Shown in pieces: positions 1 to 7,228 of a stretch of 21,726 nt of DNA (positions are counted from its first letter, which is position 1; each line of letters starts with the position of its first letter). The DNA lies in NCBI GenBank assembly GCA_002254385.1, contig NJDO01000014.1:1-21726 (forward strand), read 5' to 3'. Origin of the DNA: Thermoplasmatales archaeon ex4484_6. Its GTDB lineage: Archaea; Thermoplasmatota; Penumbrarchaeia; Penumbrarchaeales; Penumbrarchaeaceae. Below the pieces are notes generated by a model. It ran no database searches, was not told where the DNA came from, and saw only the letters and a list, made by a program, of their open reading frames with translations. Position numbers and translations under genes: made by a program.

Positions 1-1
1 C

Positions 2-3000
2 GAGGCCGAGACATTCACCATATACTTCAACGTGTCCACCACCGATGACAAGGCATTCACCATCACGCCTTTCGATGTGACCGTCAAGGAGGATTACAGT
101 GTGGACCTCAGGGTTCCCAATTCCGTTACCAAGAAGGATGCGGAACCCGGCCAGACCGTGAACTTCGAGGTTCTTCTGAAGAACACCGGCAATGCCATCG
201 ACGGATTCGAACTCACCCTGACATCCGCCAAGGCCGACTGGGTCGAGGAATGGGGTGTAGGTTCCGCACTGGACAAGGTTGTTGACGATGTCGGCATAGA
301 TGTGACGAAGACGATGACCGTGAAAATTGCCGTTGCGGAGAACGCCCCCGCCGGCGATCAGACATTCACCATAAAGGCCACTTCCAAGGGCGATGAGGCG
401 GTTTCGGATTCCATAACACTGACGGTTTCAGTGGAACCCAGGAGGGATGTGGAGCTCAATTGCGCTGAACAGACCAAAGAGGTCGTTCCCGATGTGGACC
501 TGGAATACACAGAGGTCGAATACGACGTTCAGGTCATAAACAAGGGAGAGTCCTCGGATACCTTCAAAGTCCAGGTGCTTGACAATTCCGTATCGAAACC
601 GAAAGCCGTGGATTCCGCTACCTGGTCCAACATCACCAAGACCGACCACAACTTCAAGGTGGTCCTATCGAAGACCGTGACCAATTCCATACCCAAGAAC
701 GGTCAGGAGACCATCACCATTACCGTTCAGGTCCCCAAGGATCATTACGAACCGGCGACCCACAAGACCGTTATCTGGGCCTACAGCGAGGGTGACACCG
801 ACGCCGATGACAAGTACTCGGATATCCTTATCCTCCAGACCAAGGTGAAGCAGGCATACGGCGCCAATGTTCTGGGTGATGATTACATAAAGACCAAGGA
901 GGACACCGATACCAACAAACTCTATGCCGTGTTCACATCCAGGGTCGAGAATAGCGGGACGGGAGTCGATGATTTCAAGATAGAGGTGGATGAGACATCA
1001 CTGCCGGATGATTTCGATATATACTTCTCAACCGACATGGGAGCGACCTACTCGGTGTCCGCGCCTGCGATGACGAATGTGGGTGCCGGAGATGAAGCAT
1101 CCGTCCTAATCAAGGTGGAGGCTCCGATCGACACGCTGACCGGGAGATACAACTTCAGATTGAGATGGCTCTCCAGAGGTGATGATTCGGAATGGAACGC
1201 CGAGAAGGATTACGTAACCTCCTGGAAGGAGATGACCATCGAGGTTGACCAGGTATACGGGGTGAGCATCGATCCGAATACGGAAGAACAGGATGTGGAG
1301 GTCGGGAACACCATCCAGTTCAAATTGACCCTCGAGAATCTCGGAAACGATGATGACACGTTCAGGATGGAGGTTAAGGAGATGGATGATACCGATAACT
1401 GGGCATCCCTTTCCAAGACCAAGGTCACCCTGGACGCGCAGGGAAAGTCGGCGAACGATAAATTAGAGATAACGCTGACGATCCGCGTGCCAAAGGATAA
1501 CGAGAAGGCGATCGCAGGCAATTACCGCTTCAACATCTCCGTAACGAGGGATTCCAGCAACAGGTTCGAGAGGGAGAAGGCGAAGGACTTCACGATCGTG
1601 TCCGTGAATGTAAAGGAAAAGTATTCACATGATCTCTCCTCGGATGACGACCTGAAGGATGCCGATGTGGGCGAAAGGGTCTCCTACAGGTTCAAGGTGA
1701 TCAACAAGGGGAACTCCAGGGACAATTACGAACTAAAGGTGAAGGGGGAGAGGAAGGAATGGGCGGAGCTTTCCACCTACTTCCTGACCCTTGACCCGGA
1801 GGAAGAGGTCTATGTTTACCTCAATGTCACCGTTCCTCTTCTCGAGCAGGATCCGTTCGATACCAGCTTCCCCTACGTCAACGATCCAAAGGATGTCGAG
1901 GCCGGCAGATACGCTTTCGATGTGGAAGTGCAGTCAAGAGGCGACAAGGATTCCGATCCCGTGACCCTCACCTTTACGGTGGATGTACAGCAGGAGTTCA
2001 GGGTGTTCATCGCCGAGGTTGAAGAAGGCGATTCCCTACCGAATGCCAAGATATGGGATGTGAACAACAAGAGGGAGGACCTCAAGATAAGGTTCACGAT
2101 CGAGAATCAGGGGAACAAGGATGATACGTTCTATATCAAGAAGTACACCGCACCCACCGGATGGGACATCCTGGTTGTCCCGGATCACCCGAGGGTGCCC
2201 CTCGGGGAACAGAGGGAGATCACGGTGACCATCACCTTCTCCCAGACCTCAGGATTCGAGGACGGGACCAAGAGCCTCAAATTCGATGTGTGGCCCGACG
2301 ACGGGTCCGTATCGGGAAGGAATGCCAAACAGACCGTTCTCCTGTACGTGAACGCACAGGTTCCCGAACTCGAGATCACCCAGATAGATGTCCCGAAGGG
2401 ATCCGACCTGTCCAAGGGCAATCCTGTGGATATCAAGGTGACTGTCAGGAACTCGGGCAAGGCGGATGCGGAGGACGTTGCGGTCAGCGTGAAGATCGGA
2501 GGCGAGACCATCACCACCGAATCCCAGGACATCAGAAACGGTTCCGAGAAGGTGTTCAAGGTCAAGTGGACGCCGAAGAGCACGGGGGATTTCACCATCG
2601 AGGCCTCCATCGAGGGAAACCTCATCGAACTCGATGAGGACAACAACGAGAAGGATATCGAGAGGTCAATCTCGGCTTTCAATCTCAAGAACTACCTGTC
2701 GTACGGAACGCTGATGATAATACTCATCGTTCTGGCTGTGATAGCCCTCATCATAATAATCGGGCTGGCATACAACAGGAACAAGGAGATAAGGGAGCTC
2801 GAGGCCCTGGTGGACAAGCTGAAGGCCGAAGGGGGAGCCGGAAGAGGAGGCCCCAGAAAGGTCATCAAGGAGGCTGCCGGGGCGCCAATGCCCCCGAAGA
2901 GCGCTGCCGGCCTCCCCTCGGCACCCGGGGCCCTAGCACCCGCCCCCACCGGTGGAAAGCTCCAGAAGGAGACGCAGGGAAAGAAGGAAGCCGTGAAGGT

Positions 3001-3109
3001 CAAGTGCCCCCAGTGCAAGACCCAGCAGGTCGTCCATATAGACAAGAGGCCCGCAGAGGTCCCCTGCAAGGAATGCGGAGTGACACTTCTGATCCCTGAA
3101 AAGAAGTGA
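2..3109 (+). CDS. Large Ig-like repeat surface protein with C-terminal TM and cytosolic zinc ribbon (5' end outside window)
   Basis: The frame is open to the left edge, so the N-terminus and any signal peptide are missing; the first in-window start (GTG at 32) is probably internal. The visible part is a string of about six beta-sandwich repeats of NEW3/NPCBM-associated type, each with a 'N-x-GN-x-x-D-x-F' core (roughly nt 90-430, 440-860, 860-1250, 1250-1615, 1618-1995, 1995-2365). A CARDB-like domain follows (2365-2680) with a typical 'LDEDNNE' ending. Then come one hydrophobic helix (about 2695-2775), a short coiled coil, a Pro/Ala/Gly-rich linker and a zinc ribbon with CPQC and CKEC knuckles (about 3005-3078). 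The topology implies an extracellular stalk and a cytosolic zinc-binding tail. The role is probably cell-surface adhesion, S-layer association or sensing; the family is recognised by fold only. The fold and topology are well supported and the function is unknown. Confidence 0.85.
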   Translation, partial: EAETFTIYFNVSTTDDKAFTITPFDVTVKEDYSVDLRVPNSVTKKDAEPGQTVNFEVLLKNTGNAIDGFELTLTSAKADWVEEWGVGSALDKVVDDVGIDVTKTMTVKIAVAENAPAGDQTFTIKATSKGDEAVSDSITLTVSVEPRRDVELNCAEQTKEVVPDVDLEYTEVEYDVQVINKGESSDTFKVQVLDNSVSKPKAVDSATWSNITKTDHNFKVVLSKTVTNSIPKNGQETITITVQVPKDHYEPATHKTVIWAYSEGDTDADDKYSDILILQTKVKQAYGANVLGDDYIKTKEDTDTNKLYAVFTSRVENSGTGVDDFKIEVDETSLPDDFDIYFSTDMGATYSVSAPAMTNVGAGDEASVLIKVEAPIDTLTGRYNFRLRWLSRGDDSEWNAEKDYVTSWKEMTIEVDQVYGVSIDPNTEEQDVEVGNTIQFKLTLENLGNDDDTFRMEVKEMDDTDNWASLSKTKVTLDAQGKSANDKLEITLTIRVPKDNEKAIAGNYRFNISVTRDSSNRFEREKAKDFTIVSVNVKEKYSHDLSSDDDLKDADVGERVSYRFKVINKGNSRDNYELKVKGERKEWAELSTYFLTLDPEEEVYVYLNVTVPLLEQDPFDTSFPYVNDPKDVEAGRYAFDVEVQSRGDKDSDPVTLTFTVDVQQEFRVFIAEVEEGDSLPNAKIWDVNNKREDLKIRFTIENQGNKDDTFYIKKYTAPTGWDILVVPDHPRVPLGEQREITVTITFSQTSGFEDGTKSLKFDVWPDDGSVSGRNAKQTVLLYVNAQVPELEITQIDVPKGSDLSKGNPVDIKVTVRNSGKADAEDVAVSVKIGGETITTESQDIRNGSEKVFKVKWTPKSTGDFTIEASIEGNLIELDEDNNEKDIERSISAFNLKNYLSYGTLMIILIVLAVIALIIIIGLAYNRNKEIRELEALVDKLKAEGGAGRGGPRKVIKEAAGAPMPPKSAAGLPSAPGALAPAPTGGKLQKETQGKKEAVKVKCPQCKTQQVVHIDKRPAEVPCKECGVTLLIPEKK

Positions 3110-3322
3110 TCGCAGATACACCGCCCAGACTCCGGCGGCTCCATGAAAACAAGCGCGGAACGGAGGTTCGGTGAACATCACGCCGGATCTCCATCCCCTT
3201 CAGGCTAAGTTCGATACCCCGCACCCGGACCCAATCCGGTTCGATGAAAGGGCCCGCTCGGAACAATCCATCCGCCCATATATCTTCAATTCTCATCGTG
3301 TACATCGAGATTCCAATATGAT

Positions 3323-3336
3323 GAAAATTTTAAATA
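3323..3336 (+). promoter_or_regulatory. BRE/TATA promoter of the UPF0147 gene
   Basis: A purine-rich BRE-like GAAAA is followed by TTTTAAATA. The TATA centre lies about 56 nt before the ATG at 3388. This would place transcription initiation near 3357 and give a roughly 30-nt leader containing the GGAGGT ribosome binding site at 3375-3380. The call rests on sequence pattern only. Confidence 0.6.
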
Positions 3337-3387
3337 CCACATACCAATCACTCCTTCCGTATCGATTGACCAATGGAGGTTGGAAAC

Positions 3388-3648
3388 ATGTCGGATGATA
3401 ACCAGAAGAAGCTGGCCCAGGTCGCCGCATACCTTGACATGCTTGCGGAGGATACCTCGGTCCCGAGGAACATCAGGAAGGGTGCCAAGGATTCGAAGGA
3501 AAGACTTTTCGACGATAGAGAGGCACTCGACCTGAGATGTGCAAGCGTTGTTTCCGTGCTGGAAGAACTCTCCAACGACCCAAACATACCCCTTCATGCC
3601 AGGACCCTCATCTGGAATGCCACCTCCATACTCGAGAGTGTCAAATAG
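3388..3648 (+). CDS. UPF0147 family protein
   Basis: This 86-residue, mostly helical protein matches the archaeal UPF0147 family (COG1698) along its whole length. Signature stretches are 'DTSVPRNIRKGAKDS' near the start and 'ELSNDPNIPLHARTLIWN' near the end. The biochemical function of the family is not known to me; it is small, soluble and widely conserved in archaea. I chose ATG 3388 over the in-frame ATG at 3373 because GGAGGT (3375-3380) is then correctly spaced at 7 nt, and because the family normally begins just before this point. It has its own TATA box and is followed by a strong intergenic hairpin, so it is probably monocistronic. Confidence 0.93.
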   Translation: MSDDNQKKLAQVAAYLDMLAEDTSVPRNIRKGAKDSKERLFDDREALDLRCASVVSVLEELSNDPNIPLHARTLIWNATSILESVK

Positions 3649-3681
3649 GAGCCTGGATAGATCCGTCATGGTTGTTTCATA

Positions 3682-3714
3682 CCGGATCCGGGAGGAATCA
3701 ACAACCCGATCCGG
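3682..3714 (+). terminator. Intergenic hairpin, possible terminator after the UPF0147 gene
   Basis: CCGGATCCGGG (3682-3692) pairs with CCCGATCCGG (3705-3714) as a 10-bp stem with a single bulged C and a 12-nt loop. It starts 33 nt after the UPF0147 stop and ends before the next TATA-like element. There is no T-run immediately after the stem, so it may be an RNA processing or stability element rather than a terminator. Confidence 0.4.
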
Positions 3715-3740
3715 AAACCCCCGCCCTGCCTGACCAAAAA

Positions 3741-3750
3741 GATATTTTAG
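3741..3750 (+). promoter_or_regulatory. Possible TATA box for the zinc-ribbon membrane protein
   Basis: GATATTTTAG, preceded by an A-run, lies about 35 nt before the ATG at 3781. Initiation near 3770 would leave a very short leader that just contains the G-rich ribosome binding site GGGGGGTG (about 3769-3775). This is a weak call. Confidence 0.35.
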
Positions 3751-3780
3751 GTTTAAGGAGTTCCCCAGGGGGGTGCGGGT

Positions 3781-4830
3781 ATGACCAGATGTGCCAAATG
3801 CGGCAGGAACAACTACGGTGATGTGAAGAAGTGTTCTTTTTGCGGAGCTCCGCTAACATTCATCCCCGGGGAGGAGATCCCGACCATCACGGAGGAGGAC
3901 ATCCAGGAGAAGATGTCCAAGATAAAGGTCGAAAGGATAAAGAACCCCATCCTCTGGGGGGCCGGAGGTATCGTTGCTATGGCGGGAATCATGGTCATGA
4001 TCCTTCTCTTTGTCGTGATGATGTTCATCGTGTATTCTCCCACCGGCGTGGAACCGGAATACACGGAGGGGGCATGGGTCTACGTGGTAAAAGGCGGGGA
4101 ACAGATGGTCTTCGGGAAGATCACCAGAGTGACCGCGGCAGAGGAAACGAACTGGGACAACAATATCAATCACGGATACAAGAATTACACGGCTTACGAG
4201 ATAAACGGTGATGGAGTGGACAATCGTGTTCTTGCATTGAGAGAGGGAGATGTGAACATAGAACCGGATGTATGGGTCTACTCGGACAAGGATCTGGGAG
4301 AAAAAGGTGACCGGGTCCTGATAAAGGTCGAATCAAGGGCCAACGATTTCGGCGAGGAGAGGGCGGTCTCATCCGGATTCGCCCCCTGGGGGGGTCATGG
4401 ATACCGTGCCGGATGGATATGGTTGATGCCGGGTCTTCTGACAACCCTTGCCGGGGTTGTAATGTTCCTTGTGGGTTTCATCGGAAGGGCCGACCGGTCC
4501 ATGGAGAGGCTTCTTGCGGAGGACAAGGAACTGAGACAGCAGCAGTTGATGCTAAGGCAGGCCGCCAAGAAACAGATGGAAGAGCAGGAGCGGTTGAGAC
4601 AGTGGCGGGAAGGGGGCATTTCCCCCCAGTCGGGGTACCAGCCAACGGCCGGTGGAGAGGAGATGACACAAACACAACCGACGCAGACGCCAACGCCCGG
4701 TTACCCCTCCCAGGCACCGTCCGAGGTCCCTCAGGTCCAGGAACAGATTCCCGGACCCGGGCAGGCTGCACCGGATTCCGGGGTTTCCGGTCAGGAAACA
4801 CCGCAGTACACACCACCTCAGCAGGGTTGA
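3781..4830 (+). CDS. Zinc-ribbon two-TM membrane protein with Gln/Pro-rich tail
   Basis: This is a 349-residue protein of unknown function. Residues 4-21 form a zinc ribbon (CAKCG ... CSFCG). TM1 spans about 58-85, and an extracytoplasmic beta-rich domain covers about 92-205. TM2 is about 212-235. A charged coiled coil (about 240-275) and a long Gln/Pro/Thr-rich tail run to the end. The ectodomain contains 'VFGKI' and 'SDKDLGEKGDRVLIKVE', which align with the proteins at 20334-20951 and 21339-21726, so the three are paralogues. The ectodomain may be an OB-like barrel, which is inference. It converges tail-to-tail with the next gene, with 3 nt between the stops. A G-rich ribosome binding site precedes the ATG. 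Confidence 0.85.
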   Translation: MTRCAKCGRNNYGDVKKCSFCGAPLTFIPGEEIPTITEEDIQEKMSKIKVERIKNPILWGAGGIVAMAGIMVMILLFVVMMFIVYSPTGVEPEYTEGAWVYVVKGGEQMVFGKITRVTAAEETNWDNNINHGYKNYTAYEINGDGVDNRVLALREGDVNIEPDVWVYSDKDLGEKGDRVLIKVESRANDFGEERAVSSGFAPWGGHGYRAGWIWLMPGLLTTLAGVVMFLVGFIGRADRSMERLLAEDKELRQQQLMLRQAAKKQMEEQERLRQWREGGISPQSGYQPTAGGEEMTQTQPTQTPTPGYPSQAPSEVPQVQEQIPGPGQAAPDSGVSGQETPQYTPPQQG

Positions 4831-4833
4831 ATC

Positions 4834-5238
4834 TCAAACGGAGAGGTCCGCTTCCTTGAAAGGGTCTCTCCACGGATGGGAGGCTCCAAGAACCATGAAT
4901 ATCACATTCAGGGCCCAAACGATGGCGACAACCAGCAGGCCCAGGGGGTCTATCACCATTCCCATCGGCGTATATTTGGTGATGACGGAAAGCAGAAGGA
5001 AGAGCACCGCAGTTTCCAGGATGGACCAGGTGAGCGAACATGTCAGGGCAAGCGGGATCCTTTCCTTGGGATGGGCGAACCTGGTGCCGAGCGCCCCCGC
5101 AAGATAGGGGACAAGGGTAAGGGACAGTATGGGGCCTATCAGCGGAATCAGAACGACGGGGACGGACAACAGGAGTATCAGGTAGGAGAGGAGAAGACCC
5201 CTGGAAAAGGATGGTTCCGTGATATCGTCCTTCTTCAT
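4834..5238 (-). CDS. Small polytopic membrane protein of unknown function
   Basis: This 134-residue protein has about four hydrophobic helices: two close together near the N-terminus around 'VVLIPLIGPILSLTLVPYL', one in 'CSLTWSILETAVLFLLL' and one in 'LLVVAIVWALNVIFMVLG'. The cytosolic termini are short and charged. I do not recognise a named family. The ATG at 5238 is preferred over the ATG at 5256 because it has GGAAGGTG about 8 nt upstream and leaves a sensible leader from the TATA box at 5293-5302. It is transcribed divergently from DUF211 and convergently with the zinc-ribbon membrane protein. Confidence 0.75.
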   Translation of the reverse strand: MKKDDITEPSFSRGLLLSYLILLLSVPVVLIPLIGPILSLTLVPYLAGALGTRFAHPKERIPLALTCSLTWSILETAVLFLLLSVITKYTPMGMVIDPLGLLVVAIVWALNVIFMVLGASHPWRDPFKEADLSV

Positions 5239-5292
5239 TATCCCCGCACCTTCCATGACTGGCCAGGTACCTTTCGACCTGATTTACCCAAT

Positions 5293-5302
5293 CTATATAT
5301 AC
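5293..5302. promoter_or_regulatory. Symmetric TATA element in the divergent promoter region
   Basis: CTATATATAC is nearly self-complementary and lies between the divergent starts at 5238 (minus) and 5360 (plus). It is about 60 nt from each, which is compatible with leaders of about 30-35 nt containing the ribosome binding site in both directions. A second AT-rich element, GTAAAATAAG (5328-5337), is too close to 5360 to leave room for the GGAGG site seen there. Confidence 0.45.
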
Positions 5303-5359
5303 GGCACCCCCAATACCATTTCACCGGGTAAAATAAGTTTCGGACCGGAGGCGAAAAGG

Positions 5360-5647
5360 TTGTCAAATATCAGAAAGATCGTCCTCGATGTCCTCAAACC
5401 GCACAAACCCGATATCATCGACTATTCCGAGAAGCTCTCGGAGATCAAGCAGGTATCGGGGGTTTCCATATTCCTCAACGAGGTTGACCAGGAAACAGAG
5501 AACATCAAGGTGATAATCGAAGGCTACAATCTCAATTACAAGATAATCAGAAAGACAATCGAGGACATGGCAGGGTCGGTCCACTCGGTGGACGCAGTGT
5601 ATGCCGGTGAAGAGATCATAGAAGAGGTTTCGACACCACAGGATTAG
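5360..5647 (+). CDS. DUF211 family protein
   Basis: This 95-residue archaeal protein of family DUF211 (COG1888) is recognised from 'RKIVLDVLKPHKPDI' at the N-terminus, 'VSIFLNEVDQETENIKV' in the middle and 'HSVDAVYAGEEI' near the C-terminus. The family forms a small ferredoxin-like alpha/beta fold; its biochemical role is not established to my knowledge. The start is TTG at 5360, with GGAGG at 5346-5350 and a 9-nt spacer. The open frame continues upstream to 5219, but that part crosses the promoter and is not conserved. It is followed after 12 nt by the membrane protein at 5660, which suggests an operon. Confidence 0.9.
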   Translation: MSNIRKIVLDVLKPHKPDIIDYSEKLSEIKQVSGVSIFLNEVDQETENIKVIIEGYNLNYKIIRKTIEDMAGSVHSVDAVYAGEEIIEEVSTPQD

Positions 5648-5659
5648 GGGGGTCTCTCC

Positions 5660-7174
5660 ATGGGGAAAGGTACGGGCATCGGTATGACAAGAAGAACGGG
5701 ACCTCTCATGGTCCTCGTTATCCTTATCATGGGTTCGATACTCGTCGGTGAAGGGACGTTCCATACGGGAATGGTGGGGGAGGCGGACGGGATCAGGCCC
5801 GTGAAAGGTTACATAACACTCGACCCGAGCGGTTCGAACCAGCGGGGGAACGTCGTGGAGCTGACAACTGGTCCCGGAACCGTCGGTTTCATGGATCAGT
5901 TCTACGGCAACGTCACCATCTACAGAACATCGAAGGTCCTCAGGGACAAGATAATGTGCACCCTCTACTTCGAGACCGAGGATCCGAGCCTTGTAATAGG
6001 CTCCGTGTTTCCCCGGGTATTCGACGTCCAGCCGGGAGGGAAAATCGCCTATCAGGGGTTCGTGGTCAACATTCAGCTTGCATCCCCCATGCTGGCTTAC
6101 TCCACGGGGTTGAACCCCATGGTCCGGGTCAAGGTCTGGGGAGAATGGATGGCCCAGTGGAGTGCAAAGAACAACGGCACGTGGGACAGCGGGATCATAG
6201 AACCATACTACATCTACGTTCATATCAAACCCTACCATTACCTTCAGATGTCGTTCGATCCTGCCATGCTGGACATCAGCCCGGGCGGAACGGGGGAGAT
6301 CGATGTAATAGTAATGAACATGGGTAACGGTATGGAGAGAGTTGATCTGACGATCCCCAACGAGAACACCTATGCCAAGGAAGGGTGGATATTCGAATTC
6401 AACACCACGACCCTCACGATCGGTCCCCGATCCGAGGCCAGGGCGAGAATAAGGGTCACATCCCCGAGAAATACGGTGAGCTGGCACATGGAGACAAAGG
6501 ACTTCTCCGTCCTGGCGGTATCCTATTATGATAAATATCAGTCAACGGACGAGGGAAGGGAGCCGCTGAGCTACGAGATGACGTTCATGGTCTACATCTT
6601 CGGCATGGACTTCACCTTCATTCCCTGGGCATGGGCCTTCGTATTCTGGGTTGTGTTCGCTCTCATACTGTTCAATATGGGCATAGACCCTCTTGTGATG
6701 AGAAGGAGGAGACTTCCCAGAGGGAAGGAGCCGGGTTTCAAGGCACTCAAGGCACTTCTCGAAAGACCGGAAAGAAGGGCTCGCCTGAAGGCAAGAAGGG
6801 AGGAGGCTGGAAGGGAGCGCAGGGAGAGGAGGGAAAGAGAACGCCTGGAAAGGGCTCGAGCCGCGGAGAGAAAACAAACGGCGAAGGAAGAAAGGGCACC
6901 CTCCACGGAAAGGGAGATCGAGAGGGCGCCCCTTCTGGACCTCAGGAGAAAGGAGGTGGAGGAGCTCGATCTGACGTTCACCGACTCCGGCCCTTCGGGG
7001 AGACGCGGATCCGGAACAGAAAAGGTGGAAAGCGATGATTTCGACATCGTGATACCCGATCGGAGAGGGAAGAAGGGAAAGGGTGCCGGAAGGTCTCTCT
7101 TCTCCAGGGCAGGCCGGAAGAAGGGACCCGGCAGGACGGAGGAGGAATTGAAAGAGGTTCTCGAGGAGCTGTAA
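5660..7174 (+). CDS. Exported beta-domain protein with one TM and a long Arg/Glu-rich cytosolic tail
   Basis: This 504-residue protein has no recognised name. A signal peptide or N-terminal anchor is present ('MTRRTGPLMVLVILIMG'). An extracytoplasmic region of about 270 residues follows, whose second half resembles a NEW3-like sandwich ('GTGEIDVIVMNMGNGMERVDL'). One TM lies at about 316-342. The last 160 residues are extremely rich in Arg, Lys and Glu and probably form a charged helical or coiled-coil tail, ending in 'RTEEELKEVLEEL'. The ATG at 5660 follows AGGGGGGT with a 6-nt spacer; the in-frame ATG at 5684 would give an equally good signal peptide. It probably shares a transcript with DUF211. 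The basic tail could bind nucleic acid, acidic proteins or the cytosolic membrane face. Confidence 0.82.
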   Translation: MGKGTGIGMTRRTGPLMVLVILIMGSILVGEGTFHTGMVGEADGIRPVKGYITLDPSGSNQRGNVVELTTGPGTVGFMDQFYGNVTIYRTSKVLRDKIMCTLYFETEDPSLVIGSVFPRVFDVQPGGKIAYQGFVVNIQLASPMLAYSTGLNPMVRVKVWGEWMAQWSAKNNGTWDSGIIEPYYIYVHIKPYHYLQMSFDPAMLDISPGGTGEIDVIVMNMGNGMERVDLTIPNENTYAKEGWIFEFNTTTLTIGPRSEARARIRVTSPRNTVSWHMETKDFSVLAVSYYDKYQSTDEGREPLSYEMTFMVYIFGMDFTFIPWAWAFVFWVVFALILFNMGIDPLVMRRRRLPRGKEPGFKALKALLERPERRARLKARREEAGRERRERRERERLERARAAERKQTAKEERAPSTEREIERAPLLDLRRKEVEELDLTFTDSGPSGRRGSGTEKVESDDFDIVIPDRRGKKGKGAGRSLFSRAGRKKGPGRTEEELKEVLEEL

Positions 7175-7188
7175 GGGACCTTCGACAC

Positions 7189-7199
7189 CTTTAATAAAA
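7189..7199 (+). promoter_or_regulatory. Likely TATA box for the 446-residue protein
   Basis: CTTTAATAAAA lies about 30 nt upstream of the ATG cluster at 7223-7231, just after the stop of the preceding gene. This spacing predicts a transcript that starts almost at the coding region, so translation may be leaderless or nearly so. Confidence 0.45.
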
Positions 7200-7228
7200 T
7201 TCCCGTGCATTGACCGGAAGGGATGGTG

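Noticed and set aside
3195..3260. GGTTCGAT stretch considered as a tRNA T-loop
   Set aside because: No 5-bp T-stem, no acceptor or anticodon arm can be folded on either strand.
3110..3305. Minus-strand open frame starting at 3305 with a protein-like N-terminus, and a plus-strand GTG at 3171 preceded by GGAGGT
   Set aside because: Both run into flanking genes in the wrong frame, show no known family, and the plus-strand one crosses the UPF0147 promoter and start. The 278 bases between the genes hold the promoter and nothing else I can support.
5363..6487. 374-residue open frame on the minus strand
   Set aside because: Antisense to DUF211 and the exported protein; His/Asp/Arg-rich composition typical of a complementary-frame shadow.
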